A stretch of DNA of 64,000 nucleotides from an uncultured Eubacteriales bacterium (GCA_902475855.1 CABSBF010000005.1:3677-67676), one strand, 5' to 3'. Shown: positions 1 to 9,132, numbered from the stretch's first letter. Numbers and translations: made by a program. The notes: a model not told the origin generated them from the sequence alone.

Positions 1-2
1 GC

Positions 3-1301
3 AAGACGCTCAGTGTTGAAATCCCGGTCAATATCGAGGGCTGTGTCTCCGTCGGTGCGACCATCCTCGGCGCCTCCGGCAACGGCAACTACAACGAGGA
101 AAAGGAAAAGGCGCTCGACGGCAAGGAGGAAACCAAGTGGTGCACCAACGGCAAGACCGGCTGGCTGGCCATTGACCTCGGCAAGAGCTACACCATTAAC
201 CGCTGGAGAACCGTCCACGGCGAAAAGGGCGACAAGGAATCCGGCTTCAACACCAAGATCTTCGCGCTTGAAGTTCTGAAGAATCCGAACGCCTCCGCTT
301 CCGACCTCGCAAACGCTTCCTACCTTGGCAATAAGGACAACTGGACGGAGGCCGAGCTGGTCGATAACGGTACGGACGCGCTCATGGTGGTCGATCATAC
401 ACTGGCGACTCCGGTCACCGGACGGTACTTCCGCCTGCGCATAGACGATTCCTGCATCAACCAGTGGACGGCGGTGCGCATCCATGAATTCCAGCTTTAC
501 GGAGAGGAAGCCGCAGCGGGCGCCAGCCTGCCCATGCCCGCGCCCGTCCCCGTGGATACCGATCCCATCCAGAAGGTTCTCTGGACGGTTGAGGGTGCAA
601 AGAGCGCCGATACCAAGATCGACGGGAACGGCAAGCTGACCATCGGCATCGACGAGCCGGAAGGCGTTCTCACCGTCAAGGCGGTCTCCGCACTGGATGA
701 GACGAAATTCGACACCGCGATTGTCAATGTCACCGCTAAGGCCAAGTACACCGTGACCGTCATCGCAGGCAAGGGCGGCAAGGTCGAGCCCGGCACCGGC
801 GAATACTATGAGGGCGCCGAGGTCGAGTACACCTTCACTCCCGATAAGGGCTACGAACTGGACAAGGTTCTCCTGAACGGGCAGGAAGTCGAAGTCAAGG
901 ACAACAAGGGCACGCTCACCGTACTGAAAGACACCAAGCTCGAGGCCAGCTTCAAGCAGATCATGCACACCGTGACGGTTGAGGCAGGCAAGGGCGGCAA
1001 GGTCGAGCCCGGTACCGGCGAATATGCCGAGGGCAGCGAGGTTACCTTCACTGTGAAGGCAGACAAGGGCTATGAGGCTGATAAGGTCACCGTCAACGGC
1101 AAGGAAGTCTCCCTGAAGGACGGCAAGTTCACCGTTATTATTGAGGGCAAGACCGATGTCAAGGTCACCTTCAAGGCAGTCAAGAACCCCACCACCGGCG
1201 ACAGCTTCAATCCGATGTATACCGTTCTGCTGACCGCTTCCGCGCTGGCAGCGCTTGCCGCAGGCGCCTTCCTATTCCTGCGTAAAAAGAATCACAACTA
1301 A
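3..1301 (+). CDS. Cell-surface F5/8 type C protein with InlB-type repeats and sortase-like tail (5' truncated)
   Basis: The frame is open from the window edge, so the N-terminus lies upstream; an internal ATG at 384 is not the start. Seen: residues 1-165 or so resemble an F5/8 type C (discoidin/CBM32) domain, with GWLAIDLGKSYTINRW near the middle and RIHEFQLYG at its end. A Big-like stretch follows, then two roughly 70-residue repeats starting TVTV.AGKGGKVEPGTGEY (divergent InlB B-repeat type). The C-terminus has NPTTGD, a hydrophobic helix and KK, which is the layout of a sortase substrate with a non-LPXTG motif. Known: such tails are common on extracellular glycosidases of clostridia. Inferred: it is the anchored outer enzyme or binding protein of the downstream glycan locus; the catalytic part is not visible. 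Confidence 0.85.
   Translation, partial: KTLSVEIPVNIEGCVSVGATILGASGNGNYNEEKEKALDGKEETKWCTNGKTGWLAIDLGKSYTINRWRTVHGEKGDKESGFNTKIFALEVLKNPNASASDLANASYLGNKDNWTEAELVDNGTDALMVVDHTLATPVTGRYFRLRIDDSCINQWTAVRIHEFQLYGEEAAAGASLPMPAPVPVDTDPIQKVLWTVEGAKSADTKIDGNGKLTIGIDEPEGVLTVKAVSALDETKFDTAIVNVTAKAKYTVTVIAGKGGKVEPGTGEYYEGAEVEYTFTPDKGYELDKVLLNGQEVEVKDNKGTLTVLKDTKLEASFKQIMHTVTVEAGKGGKVEPGTGEYAEGSEVTFTVKADKGYEADKVTVNGKEVSLKDGKFTVIIEGKTDVKVTFKAVKNPTTGDSFNPMYTVLLTASALAALAAGAFLFLRKKNHN
765..1024 (+). repeat. 41-bp direct repeat within the surface protein gene
   Basis: The stretches 765-805 and 984-1024 differ at a single base. They encode the shared AGKGGKVEPGTGEY core of the two InlB-type repeats. Such near identity, greater than the surrounding repeat sequence, suggests a recent duplication or gene conversion and allows recombination to change repeat number. 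Confidence 0.85.
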
Positions 1302-1331
1302 ATTTTCCTTCCTTTCCCATCCCCAGCGTCC

Positions 1332-1391
1332 GGGGCCGGCTTTCGCCGGCCCCCTTCGGCAGAACGGAAAAAACGTTTTTCCGCTGTGCCG
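1332..1391 (+). terminator. Two hairpins after the surface protein gene
   Basis: A 9-bp GC stem (GGGGCCGGC, 1332-1340, with 1345-1353) is followed by a second imperfect stem at 1357-1391 with an A-run in one arm and a T-run in the other. There is no clean trailing T-tract, so termination is likely but not textbook. Confidence 0.6.
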
Positions 1392-1405
1392 AGGAAAAAT
1401 ATAGG

Positions 1406-1433
1406 TAGACAGCGCGGGGAAATGCGGTATAAT
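1406..1433 (+). promoter_or_regulatory. Putative sigma-A promoter of the two-component operon
   Basis: TAGACA at 1406-1411, a 16-bp spacer and TATAAT at 1428-1433 lie about 60 bp before the histidine kinase start. Confidence 0.55.
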
Positions 1434-1490
1434 GAATAGAAGCAACTACTGCATGACTTGCTGCCGAGACCGGCGGAACGGAGTGGCACT

Positions 1491-3248
1491 ATGAAAAAGC
1501 TCAAGCTGTTCAGCTTTCTGTCCCTGCGCACCTACCGGAGAACGTTTATCACCTATATTGCAATCACGCTGGTTTTGATCGTGGGCGTGACGCTTGTGCT
1601 TCTGAACAGTGCGCTGCGCACCGGTCTGTCCGGCTTCTCCGCCACTGCCGACAGCACCTATACCAGCATCAGCATGAAATATGACGGCGTGGCCAACAGC
1701 ATTGACCGCCTGTTCTACCGGATCTATTCCAACCCCTCGCTGGAGGAGGACTTTTATCAGTTCTTCGGCTCCGAGCCTGCGGAATATGTCCAGTCGCTGC
1801 TCGGACGCATCGGAACCGGCTATGAGAATTACCCCAATGCCGCGCATACCACCGTCATGGAGAGCGACCGCTGCATCCGCAACATCCTCTACGATGCCAA
1901 CGACAAAATTTATAATATGGAGTACAACGCCTACGGCTACTCCCGCTTTACGCCCATTACGCGCGAGGACATGCCTTTGCTCTGTTTCGGACGGCTTGCC
2001 ATCAAAAGAAGCATTGCAAGCCCGAAGGGCGGCTCAATCGGCGATATTACGTTTTTGATCGACCTTTCGGATTATCTCTCGCAGAGTTTCGGCTCGGAAA
2101 CCGGAGAGGCCGTCGCTCTTGTAATCGGTGACAGCGTACACAGCGCGGGTGCGCTGACTCTTTCGGATGAAGAATGGCTTATGATTGCCGGGCGTGAGCA
2201 GCAGTGCGGCACGGTACACCTGCCCGGCCTTGGTTCGCTGTTCTTTTCTGTTCATACCTCGCCTGAAGGCTTCAGTGTCGTCAGCGCCGCGCCGCGGCTG
2301 CCGTATCTGAAGACTTCGCTTTATACCATGCTGGCGATCATCCTGTTTGTGATCGTGGCCTTTTTGTATATCACCGTTCTTTACAGCCGTCAGTTCTCGC
2401 AGGATGCGGGCTTCCTGCATGAGCTGCTCAATAGCATGACCCAGGCACAGTCGAGTAATTTCGTGCCGGTCGGGCAGACCGGCCGCTCTGATGAGTACGG
2501 CCAGATTGCCGAACACCTGAATGACCTTTACACACAGCTTCAGATTCTGATCCAGCAGAAGTATGTTCTGACGATCAACCAGCAGCGCACGGAGATGCAG
2601 ATGCTCAGTTCCCAGCTCAATCCGCATTTTCTCTACAACACCCTTGAGCTCATCCGCCTGCGTGCACTTCGGGAGGGTGCGCCCTCGGCCGCCGAAGCGA
2701 CGGCGAACCTTGGCCAGCTCTATCGGAATATCGTCAAAACCGAGCCGACCATTTCCATGCAGAAAGAACTGGACATCACGGAGCAGTATCTGGAGCTCAT
2801 GGCGTTCCTCAACGGCGACGAGCTGATTTACCACATTGACGCGGACGACGAGGTCAAGTCAATGCAAACACCGAAAATCTGGATCCAGCCGCTGCTGGAG
2901 AACTTTTTCAAGCACAACTTTACCAGTGAGGGCGGTTTCAAGGTGATCGTCATCACCGCGCGCAAGGTGCAGGAGGGATGCCTGTTTGAATTGTTTGACA
3001 ATCTCGGACGCGTCGAAAAGGATAAGCTGGCGCAGATCAATGCCGCGCTGACGCCCGAGGCCATTCGCGACTATACCCAGCTTCCCGGCAAGGGCATCGG
3101 GCTGCAAAACGTCTATCAGCGCCTGTGTCTGTTCTACGCGGGCCGCGTGCGGATGCAGCTGCAAAACAACCAGCCCTCCGGCGTGCGGATTCGAATTATG
3201 ATAGAAAATGAAGGAGAGAGTGGAAATGTATCGACTGCTGATTGTTGA
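1491..3248 (+). CDS. Sensor histidine kinase, YesM family
   Basis: Membrane sensor kinase of 585 residues. Seen: a transmembrane helix near residues 20-43, an extracytoplasmic sensor region, and a second helix near 285-308. A HAMP-like linker follows, then the His_kinase (PF06580-type) box QLNPHFLYNTLELI with phospho-acceptor His379, and an ATPase domain ending in GKGIGLQNVYQRL. I chose ATG 1491, with GGAG seven bases upstream, over a TTG at 1458. It overlaps the response regulator by 23 bp and the next gene overlaps by ATGA, so kinase, regulator and binding lipoprotein form one unit. Known: YesM/YesN pairs usually control nearby carbohydrate ABC transporters and glycosidases. Inferred: it senses the oligosaccharide handled by the downstream locus. 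Confidence 0.92.
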   Translation: MKKLKLFSFLSLRTYRRTFITYIAITLVLIVGVTLVLLNSALRTGLSGFSATADSTYTSISMKYDGVANSIDRLFYRIYSNPSLEEDFYQFFGSEPAEYVQSLLGRIGTGYENYPNAAHTTVMESDRCIRNILYDANDKIYNMEYNAYGYSRFTPITREDMPLLCFGRLAIKRSIASPKGGSIGDITFLIDLSDYLSQSFGSETGEAVALVIGDSVHSAGALTLSDEEWLMIAGREQQCGTVHLPGLGSLFFSVHTSPEGFSVVSAAPRLPYLKTSLYTMLAIILFVIVAFLYITVLYSRQFSQDAGFLHELLNSMTQAQSSNFVPVGQTGRSDEYGQIAEHLNDLYTQLQILIQQKYVLTINQQRTEMQMLSSQLNPHFLYNTLELIRLRALREGAPSAAEATANLGQLYRNIVKTEPTISMQKELDITEQYLELMAFLNGDELIYHIDADDEVKSMQTPKIWIQPLLENFFKHNFTSEGGFKVIVITARKVQEGCLFELFDNLGRVEKDKLAQINAALTPEAIRDYTQLPGKGIGLQNVYQRLCLFYAGRVRMQLQNNQPSGVRIRIMIENEGESGNVSTADC

Positions 3249-4026
3249 CGATGAACGCGATATCTGCGAGAATCTGAAGCTGCTGGTCGATTGGAAAAAA
3301 TTCAAGATCTCTGCGGTTTACACCGCCAGTTCCTTTGAGGCCGCGGCGGATGTTGCGCTGGATTTTAAGCCGCACATCGCGCTGGTGGATGTCAACCTCG
3401 GCGGCGGACATTACGGCTACGAGCTGATCAACCGTCTGCGCGAAATGGGACTGAAAACGGTGTTCTGCATGATTTCCGGCTATGACGATTTTATTCACGT
3501 GCAGCGCTCGATGAAGGCAGGGGCGAAGGATTACCTTCTCAAGCCCATCAGCGTTCGGGATCTTGAAGCCTTTCTGACCAATGCCATTATCAAGGACCTG
3601 GGCGGCACATTGCAGGAGCGTGCGCCGGTTCAGGAACAGATCGACCCGGTTGCCAACCGGCCGTATCATGATTTTTCCAACATAACCAATAAGATTATTC
3701 TGATCATCCGCAACGATTGCAGCGTAAACCTTTCGCTGGTCTCCGTTGCAAATATGTTCAATATGAGCAGTAAGTATATCGGCCGTGTCTTTCTCAAGGA
3801 TACGGGACTGAAATTCACCGAGTATCTGATGGCGTATCGGATGCTCATGGCAAAACATCTGCTTGAGACGACGAACGAGCGCATCTCTGACATTGTCGAG
3901 CGGGTTGGTTATTCCCAGCCGAACAATTTTTATGTGCATTTCAGCAAAATGTTCGACATCTCGCCCAATGCTCTGCGTGCAAAAGTGCTCGAAGAGCAGG
4001 AGCACCAAGCGGGGAAGCAGGCATGA
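3226..4026 (+). CDS. AraC-type response regulator, YesN family
   Basis: This 266-residue regulator pairs with the upstream kinase. Seen: an N-terminal receiver domain with the acidic pair DD at 8-9, phospho-acceptor Asp55 (ALVDVNL) and the conserved Lys in LLKPIS. A short linker follows, then a C-terminal AraC/HTH_18 DNA-binding domain with the two-helix pattern ending RVGYSQPNNFYVHFSKMF. ATG 3226 is preferred over ATG 3208 because AAGGAGAG precedes it at normal spacing and the protein then begins MYRLLIVDDE, as usual for the family. Inferred: when phosphorylated it activates genes of the glycan locus, perhaps through the box found near 9206 and 9351. Confidence 0.92.
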   Translation: MYRLLIVDDERDICENLKLLVDWKKFKISAVYTASSFEAAADVALDFKPHIALVDVNLGGGHYGYELINRLREMGLKTVFCMISGYDDFIHVQRSMKAGAKDYLLKPISVRDLEAFLTNAIIKDLGGTLQERAPVQEQIDPVANRPYHDFSNITNKIILIIRNDCSVNLSLVSVANMFNMSSKYIGRVFLKDTGLKFTEYLMAYRMLMAKHLLETTNERISDIVERVGYSQPNNFYVHFSKMFDISPNALRAKVLEEQEHQAGKQA

Positions 4027-5474
4027 AGCGTTTTGTTGCCGCCGCCCTTCTGCTTGCGCTGCTGCTGACGGGCTGCGCATACCCCGGGCAGGATGACAGC
4101 CAGATCGTCACGCTGACTTACTATACGATAGGCGAGGCGGACCGCGACCTCAAGCTGGTCAACGAGGCATTGAATGACCTGCTGCTGAAGCGCTACGGCT
4201 TCCGTGTGGATTACCGCAAGATCGGCTGGAATGAGTATGTTTCCCGCCTTTCTGCAATGGTCAATACCAACCAGAGCTTTGATGTTGCCTTCACCTTTAC
4301 GGATAACTACCAGGATATTGCAGAGCAGGGGAAGTGGCTTGATCTCACACCCTATCTGGAAACGACCGGCAGAGAGATGTACCGCACGATCGACAGCAGG
4401 TTCTGGAAGGGTGTCACCGTGGGCGGCGCTGTTTACGGCGTGCCGACCAATAAGGAACTGGGCACGCCCATGCAGTTTCTCTTCGACAAGCGTATGGTGG
4501 AAAAATACAGCATTGACATCTCACAGTACACGACACTGGAATCGCTGGAGCCGCTCCTGCGGATGATTTCCGAAAGAGAGCCGGAGTATATTCCGTTTTT
4601 CCTGGATGCCACGTGGTATAATTTCATGCTGTACCTGGGCTATGAGTATGCGTCCCATGAGAAGATACCACTCGTCATCCGTTCGGGAGACCCCACCTGC
4701 CGGGTGCTCAATCCCTATGAACTGCCGGATGTTCTGCAAGCGCTGCGGCTGATGCACCGCTATTACTCTCTTGGCTACATCAATCAGGACGCCTGCATCC
4801 GCACGGAGCTTTCCCGCTTTGAGGGGGAAAAGGTCTTTCTGCGCCTTTCCAGCGGCGGGCCGGATACCGATGCCAGCTATACGGCGACCTTTGGCTATCC
4901 CATTGTAGTGCAGCAGATCTCCGAGAGTGTTGCCACGACCGACTCCACGCGCGGCGGTATCATGGCCGTCAACGCGCAGACAGAGCATCCGGAGGAGTGC
5001 GTGAAGTTTTTGAATGCGGTCAACACGGATACGGAGGTGCGCAATCTTCTGAACTTTGGCATTCAGGACGTGCATTATACGCTTACCGATGACGGACAGG
5101 TCCGCGGGATCTCCGAGGGATACACAGGCGTCGCCTATACGCAGGGCAACTGGTTTATTCTTTACACGCGCGAGGATGAGAAGCCGGACCGCTGGGAAAG
5201 CTTCCGGGAATTCAACGACGCAACGTGCGCATCCGAACTGCTGGGCTTTGTGCCGGATTATTCCGACCGAATGCTTCAGGTCGATAAAATCTCCAGAATT
5301 TACGAGCAGTATTACTTCGCACTTTTCACCGGAACGGTGTCGCCTGACGACAACATCGAGCGGATGAATGAGGAGCTTGCCAAGGCCGGACTTTACGAGC
5401 TTCAGATGACGCTGCAAGAGCAGATCGACGATTGGCGCGAGTCCGAGCGGCGCAATCCGACGGTGCTTCCCTAG
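4023..5474 (+). CDS. Solute-binding lipoprotein coupled to the two-component system
   Basis: A 483-residue extracellular family 1-like binding protein with a signal peptide and lipobox (LLTGC, about residues 14-18), so it should sit on the outer face of the membrane. It overlaps the response regulator stop by ATGA, implying translational coupling. Its C-terminal half is visibly paralogous to the binding protein at 11481 (YTQGNWF versus YTQGTFF, FLNAVNTD versus LLELVNTD). No permease accompanies it here. Inferred: it either feeds the permeases at 9479-11408 or presents ligand to the histidine kinase as a sensory lipoprotein. The sugar-binding assignment is by family resemblance only. Confidence 0.85.
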   Translation: MKRFVAAALLLALLLTGCAYPGQDDSQIVTLTYYTIGEADRDLKLVNEALNDLLLKRYGFRVDYRKIGWNEYVSRLSAMVNTNQSFDVAFTFTDNYQDIAEQGKWLDLTPYLETTGREMYRTIDSRFWKGVTVGGAVYGVPTNKELGTPMQFLFDKRMVEKYSIDISQYTTLESLEPLLRMISEREPEYIPFFLDATWYNFMLYLGYEYASHEKIPLVIRSGDPTCRVLNPYELPDVLQALRLMHRYYSLGYINQDACIRTELSRFEGEKVFLRLSSGGPDTDASYTATFGYPIVVQQISESVATTDSTRGGIMAVNAQTEHPEECVKFLNAVNTDTEVRNLLNFGIQDVHYTLTDDGQVRGISEGYTGVAYTQGNWFILYTREDEKPDRWESFREFNDATCASELLGFVPDYSDRMLQVDKISRIYEQYYFALFTGTVSPDDNIERMNEELAKAGLYELQMTLQEQIDDWRESERRNPTVLP

Positions 5475-5500
5475 GTGTTCGCCGGACAATCAAATAAAAA

Positions 5501-5540
5501 GCCATCGGCCCCGTTTCTGAACGGAGCCGATGGCTTTTTC
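5501..5540. terminator. Bidirectional intrinsic terminator
   Basis: A strong stem GCCATCGGC...GCCGATGGC (5501-5534) is flanked by A5 on the left and T5 on the right. It serves the plus-strand lipoprotein gene and the convergent MATE gene. Confidence 0.9.
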
Positions 5541-5561
5541 TGTTGAAACGAAGCGGGGCGC

Positions 5562-6947
5562 TCAGGCTTTTTTGCAGGCTGCCCAGTTCAGACGCTTGTA
5601 GCGCAGATAGAAGCCGACTGCACGCACGACCCAGCTCAGCCATTGTGCGATCCAGACACCCATGAGACCAAGTCCGGCGGGAATGGAAAGAACATAGGCC
5701 AGCGCAATGTTCACGACCCACAGCACTGCCAGAGAGAAAACCGAGGGGAAGAGCGTGTCGTTTGCCGCACGCAGTGAGTTCGGCATGGTGTAAGACAGCG
5801 GCCAGAAGATATAGAGCGCGGGGAGACTCAAAAACAGTAGCCGCTTCGCAATAAGCGCAGCCTCCGGCGTGGGATGGTACTGCCTCAGCAGCAGTGGCAT
5901 CAGTGGGAAGAAGACCACGGAGGTCAGAACGAGGATCGCAAGGCAGATGTACACGCTTTCCATGGAATAACGCCGCGCCTGCTGCTGCTCCTCTGCGCCG
6001 ATGCAGCGGCCGACGAGCGTTACGGCCAGTGTCGCTGCCGAGGTCGCCGCCGCGTACAGAACGCTCAGCAGCGAGTTTGAGATCGCATTGATCGCTACCG
6101 CGCTGGTTCCGAGCTTGACCATAAACATACCGGCGACAATGCTGCCGCAGGTGCTGAAGATCTGCTCAAGTCCCAGCGGAATGCTGACGTGCAGCGTGGA
6201 ACGGATGAGACCGCGGTCAAAGCAGAAAAGCTGCTTTGCAGGCAGGGAAATGGGCGGATGGATGAAAAACAGCAGCGCCACGGCGCACAGCGCACCAAGA
6301 ACCCGCGCAAGGATCAGTGCATCGACACTCCCGCGAATGTCCAGGCGCAGGACATTCAGGAAAATGATGCTGAACACGAGATACGCAGCGTTAATAATAA
6401 TGCTGAGGATCAGGCATTTTTTCGATTCGCCCAGACCGCGCAGCACGCTGTAGATCGCGGTGTAGACAATAAAGCCGAGAACCGACCAGGTACTGCCGAT
6501 GAGGTAGACGGAGGATTTGCGCAGAACCTCGCCCTCTGCGTCGGGGTACAGGGCAAGCAGGACGGCATCCGGAAAGAGCAGAAGCGGCAGACAGGAAACG
6601 ATGCCGATGATGACCGTCAGCCAGATGACCTGACTGCACGCTCTGGCGGTGCGGGCCCGGTCGCCGGTGCCGCAGCATTGCGCGACAATGACCGTGCCGC
6701 CGGCGCCAATGCCGTTGAACATACATACAACAAGGTTTGTAACCGGCCCGACCAGCGAAACTGCTGCGATGGAGCTATCGCCGTTGCTGCTGATGAGGGC
6801 AGTGATCAACATTCCCATCAGCATGACAGACAGGCTGTCCAGCATGAAAGGAAAGGTCATTTTCAAGATTATGCGCCAGGTAAAAACATTGCTTGACAGC
6901 CGCCGGGTCAGAAAGGCGTCTGCACGTGAAGGAATGTGGTATTTCAT
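5562..6947 (-). CDS. MATE family multidrug/metabolite efflux transporter
   Basis: An integral membrane protein of 461 residues with about twelve predicted hydrophobic helices in two related halves. The MATE-like segments MTFPFMLDSLSVMLMGMLITALIS and ALDGLG-type loops of the fold are recognisable, e.g. SIPLGLEQIFSTCGSIVAGMFM in the second half. Known: MATE proteins exchange Na+ or H+ for cationic or aromatic compounds. The start at 6947 has GGAGGG at good spacing. It is monocistronic, with a clear promoter containing a palindrome (6973-7001) that suggests local repression. The substrate cannot be told. It interrupts the glycan locus but need not belong to it. Confidence 0.88.
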   Translation of the reverse strand: MKYHIPSRADAFLTRRLSSNVFTWRIILKMTFPFMLDSLSVMLMGMLITALISSNGDSSIAAVSLVGPVTNLVVCMFNGIGAGGTVIVAQCCGTGDRARTARACSQVIWLTVIIGIVSCLPLLLFPDAVLLALYPDAEGEVLRKSSVYLIGSTWSVLGFIVYTAIYSVLRGLGESKKCLILSIIINAAYLVFSIIFLNVLRLDIRGSVDALILARVLGALCAVALLFFIHPPISLPAKQLFCFDRGLIRSTLHVSIPLGLEQIFSTCGSIVAGMFMVKLGTSAVAINAISNSLLSVLYAAATSAATLAVTLVGRCIGAEEQQQARRYSMESVYICLAILVLTSVVFFPLMPLLLRQYHPTPEAALIAKRLLFLSLPALYIFWPLSYTMPNSLRAANDTLFPSVFSLAVLWVVNIALAYVLSIPAGLGLMGVWIAQWLSWVVRAVGFYLRYKRLNWAACKKA

Positions 6948-6972
6948 ATGCTTCCCTCCAATTCAGTTGCAG

Positions 6973-7001
6973 AGGATAGCACAAGCCGCAAGGCTTGTCA
7001 A
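6973..7001 (-). promoter_or_regulatory. MATE gene promoter with palindromic operator in the spacer
   Basis: On the minus strand TTGACA (6996-7001), a 17-bp spacer and TATCCT (6973-6978) form a good sigma-A promoter. The spacer is almost filled by a perfect palindrome, ACAAGCC-GCAA-GGCTTGT (6981-6998), so a bound repressor would block RNA polymerase directly. Confidence 0.75.
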
Positions 7002-7187
7002 CAGTCAAATCGGTTTGGGTAAAAGATTCGGCAAATATGGATATAAGACTGTGAAATTCTCAGAAAAACATAGGGTTTGGAGGCATTCCAAGCCGTCAGA
7101 ATCCGCCGGAGCGCAGGGATCCTGATGGCTGGCGGCACGGCAGAGTGTCAAATCCTATCCACCCAATAAATTCGGGAGAAAGGAAAA

Positions 7188-7250
7188 CGTGAAAGGGAAC
7201 CGTAATGGCTCCCTTTCACGTTCAGACTGCCTGCGGGTCGAGCCCGCAGG
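7188..7250 (-). terminator. Tandem hairpins after the GH20 gene
   Basis: Reading on the minus strand, a stem CCTGCGGG...CCCGCAGG (7230-7250) comes first. A perfect 11-bp stem CGTGAAAGGGA/TCCCTTTCACG (7188-7220) follows and runs into TTTTCC, which fits an intrinsic terminator. Confidence 0.8.
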
Positions 7251-7266
7251 ATTTTCTGTCAGGTTG

Positions 7267-9132
7267 TCAATAATCAATGCGGCCGGGAGTGGCGATCTCG
7301 TCCATGGTGTTGGTGCAGTCGATGTGGCCATCGGGATGACTCTTGGTGATGAGCGACTTTTCCAGAAGCTCCGGAATGGTTTCAACCTCGCTGTTGGCAA
7401 AGGCACGCATCTTCTCGCCTGCTGTGGCCATTCTCGCGGCGATGCCGCCCAGACGCACCTCAAGGATTTCAAAGCCGTTGGGCTTGTTGGTGGACTCCCA
7501 GAGCTTGCGCCACAGGACGCGCAGCGTATTGAGCGCCTCGATCGTTTCGGGCACACCGTCGGCCAGCGCTGCTGCCGCTTCGCGGTCACCGCGGCGGACA
7601 ATGTCGCCCGCCTGCTCGTGCCAGACGCACTTGAGCGCCAGCGTGTGGGCAAGCGTGGTGTAGAAATCAAACAACAGAGCATATTCCGGGTTCTCGTGGG
7701 CATAACGTGCGTACTTCTGCACGAGAGAGCCGAAGTGACGGCTCATCTCCAGGCCCTCGGTATCGGCCTCAAAGAGCTGAATGAGCGGATCCTGATACAG
7801 CAGGAACTTGCAGGCATTGCCTGGGTCATTGCAGTAGCTGACCATGCCGGGGATCGTGTTGAGCAGGCTGATGTCCAGGAAGGCCTGGGCATCGGCGTTG
7901 CAGCAGCGGGCAAAACGCGCGCGCAGTGCTGCGTCGTCATAAACGCCGGTGTAGTCCAACTCTGCGTAGAGCTGCAAGCCGAGCAGAGCGGCGGTCATAT
8001 TGCTCTCGCCGCCGTTGTCGCCCCATGCAGTTGCGAGCGCAAAGGGGATACCGGCTTTCATGCAGGCAGTCAGACCGGCGACGGTATTTTCAATGGTAAT
8101 GGGGTAGTCCGGTGCCGGGCCGATCCATGTCCAGATGCCTCCGGCAAACACCGTGGGGGCCGGGAACTGCGCGTGCTTGTGGAGTGCGTCGGCGTACATC
8201 TCCTCCTTGGACTGATAATAGTCCCAGTACACCAGCGTGATGCGCGGGTCGACGGCAGCTTTCGCCTTCTCGGAGGGGAGGCCTCCGTTATGATAATTGT
8301 AACCGTCGAGGTGGAAGTACATATCGCTCCAGATCATAGCGGACAGGCCATAATGATCGGTGATCTCCAGAACGCGGGAGAGGTGGCGGCCGATGACGCT
8401 GTGCGGATCCTCATAGCCATAGCGCATCAGGTGCGCGCCGAGGCCGACACCGAACGCCTCGTCCATGCCAAGATGGATGCGCTTGGAGCGATAGGGAGCG
8501 GTCGCTGCGCGAATCATCTGGTCGAGCAGAACATAGGTCTGCTCATCGTCGGCCAGCAGCACTTCGTCATTGTCACGATAGCCGCGGAAGACCGGCCAGT
8601 GCAGAATGCGCTTGAGATGGCCGAGGGCCTGAATGCAGGGGCAGAGCTCTATGCCGAAGAGATTTGCGTAATCGTCCAGAGCTTTCAGTTCGTCAAAGGT
8701 GTAGCGGCCGCGTTTGTAGCCGAAGAAGGGCTGCTCGGGCACCTCGTAGGTATCTTCGGTGTACATCATGCCCATATTCAGGCCCATCAGCGCCATCTTG
8801 CGCAGAATGTAACGCAGGCCCTCTGGCTTGAGCACAGCATTGCGCGAGCAGTCAAACATGATGCCGCAGGTCTCAAAACGCGCCTTTTCACGGATGGAGA
8901 CCGGCGCAAGCGGCTGGGGGATCAAGCTCAGGGCGCGGTAAAACTGCACCGGTGCAGCCCAGGTCAGAGTGACCGTATGGCCGTCGGACTCGACGCGCAG
9001 ATCGTCGCCCTTGACGCAGTGAACCTCTATGCCGTCTTCGGCAGAGAGAAAGCCCAGCTCATGCTTCAGTTCGGCAAGAGCCTGCTGCCAGTTTTCGGGA
9101 GCTTGGCCGAGAATGTGAATGTGTTGTTCCAT
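7267..9132 (-). CDS. Beta-N-acetylhexosaminidase, GH20 family
   Basis: A 621-residue exo-glycosidase expected to remove terminal beta-GlcNAc or GalNAc by substrate-assisted catalysis. Seen: a small alpha/beta domain (about 1-80), then a (beta/alpha)8 barrel with the catalytic pair in IHLGMDEAFG (Asp224-Glu225). The MDEA form, rather than GGDE, resembles the GH20C/Hex1T branch from Firmicutes. There is no signal peptide, so it acts in the cytoplasm on imported oligosaccharides. The start has AAGGAG at good spacing. It is divergent from the ABC transporter operon and shares a symmetrical control region with it. Inferred role: trimming GlcNAc from N-glycan-like oligosaccharides, whose GlcNAc would feed NagB (25853). 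Confidence 0.88.
   Translation of the reverse strand: MEQHIHILGQAPENWQQALAELKHELGFLSAEDGIEVHCVKGDDLRVESDGHTVTLTWAAPVQFYRALSLIPQPLAPVSIREKARFETCGIMFDCSRNAVLKPEGLRYILRKMALMGLNMGMMYTEDTYEVPEQPFFGYKRGRYTFDELKALDDYANLFGIELCPCIQALGHLKRILHWPVFRGYRDNDEVLLADDEQTYVLLDQMIRAATAPYRSKRIHLGMDEAFGVGLGAHLMRYGYEDPHSVIGRHLSRVLEITDHYGLSAMIWSDMYFHLDGYNYHNGGLPSEKAKAAVDPRITLVYWDYYQSKEEMYADALHKHAQFPAPTVFAGGIWTWIGPAPDYPITIENTVAGLTACMKAGIPFALATAWGDNGGESNMTAALLGLQLYAELDYTGVYDDAALRARFARCCNADAQAFLDISLLNTIPGMVSYCNDPGNACKFLLYQDPLIQLFEADTEGLEMSRHFGSLVQKYARYAHENPEYALLFDFYTTLAHTLALKCVWHEQAGDIVRRGDREAAAALADGVPETIEALNTLRVLWRKLWESTNKPNGFEILEVRLGGIAARMATAGEKMRAFANSEVETIPELLEKSLITKSHPDGHIDCTNTMDEIATPGRIDY

Larger units (their letters stand above)
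6948..7266. other. Non-coding gap between MATE and GH20 genes
   Basis: It holds the MATE promoter/operator (6973-7001) on the left and two hairpins (7188-7250) on the right. I see no gene, RNA or other signal in about 7005-7185. Confidence 0.7.
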
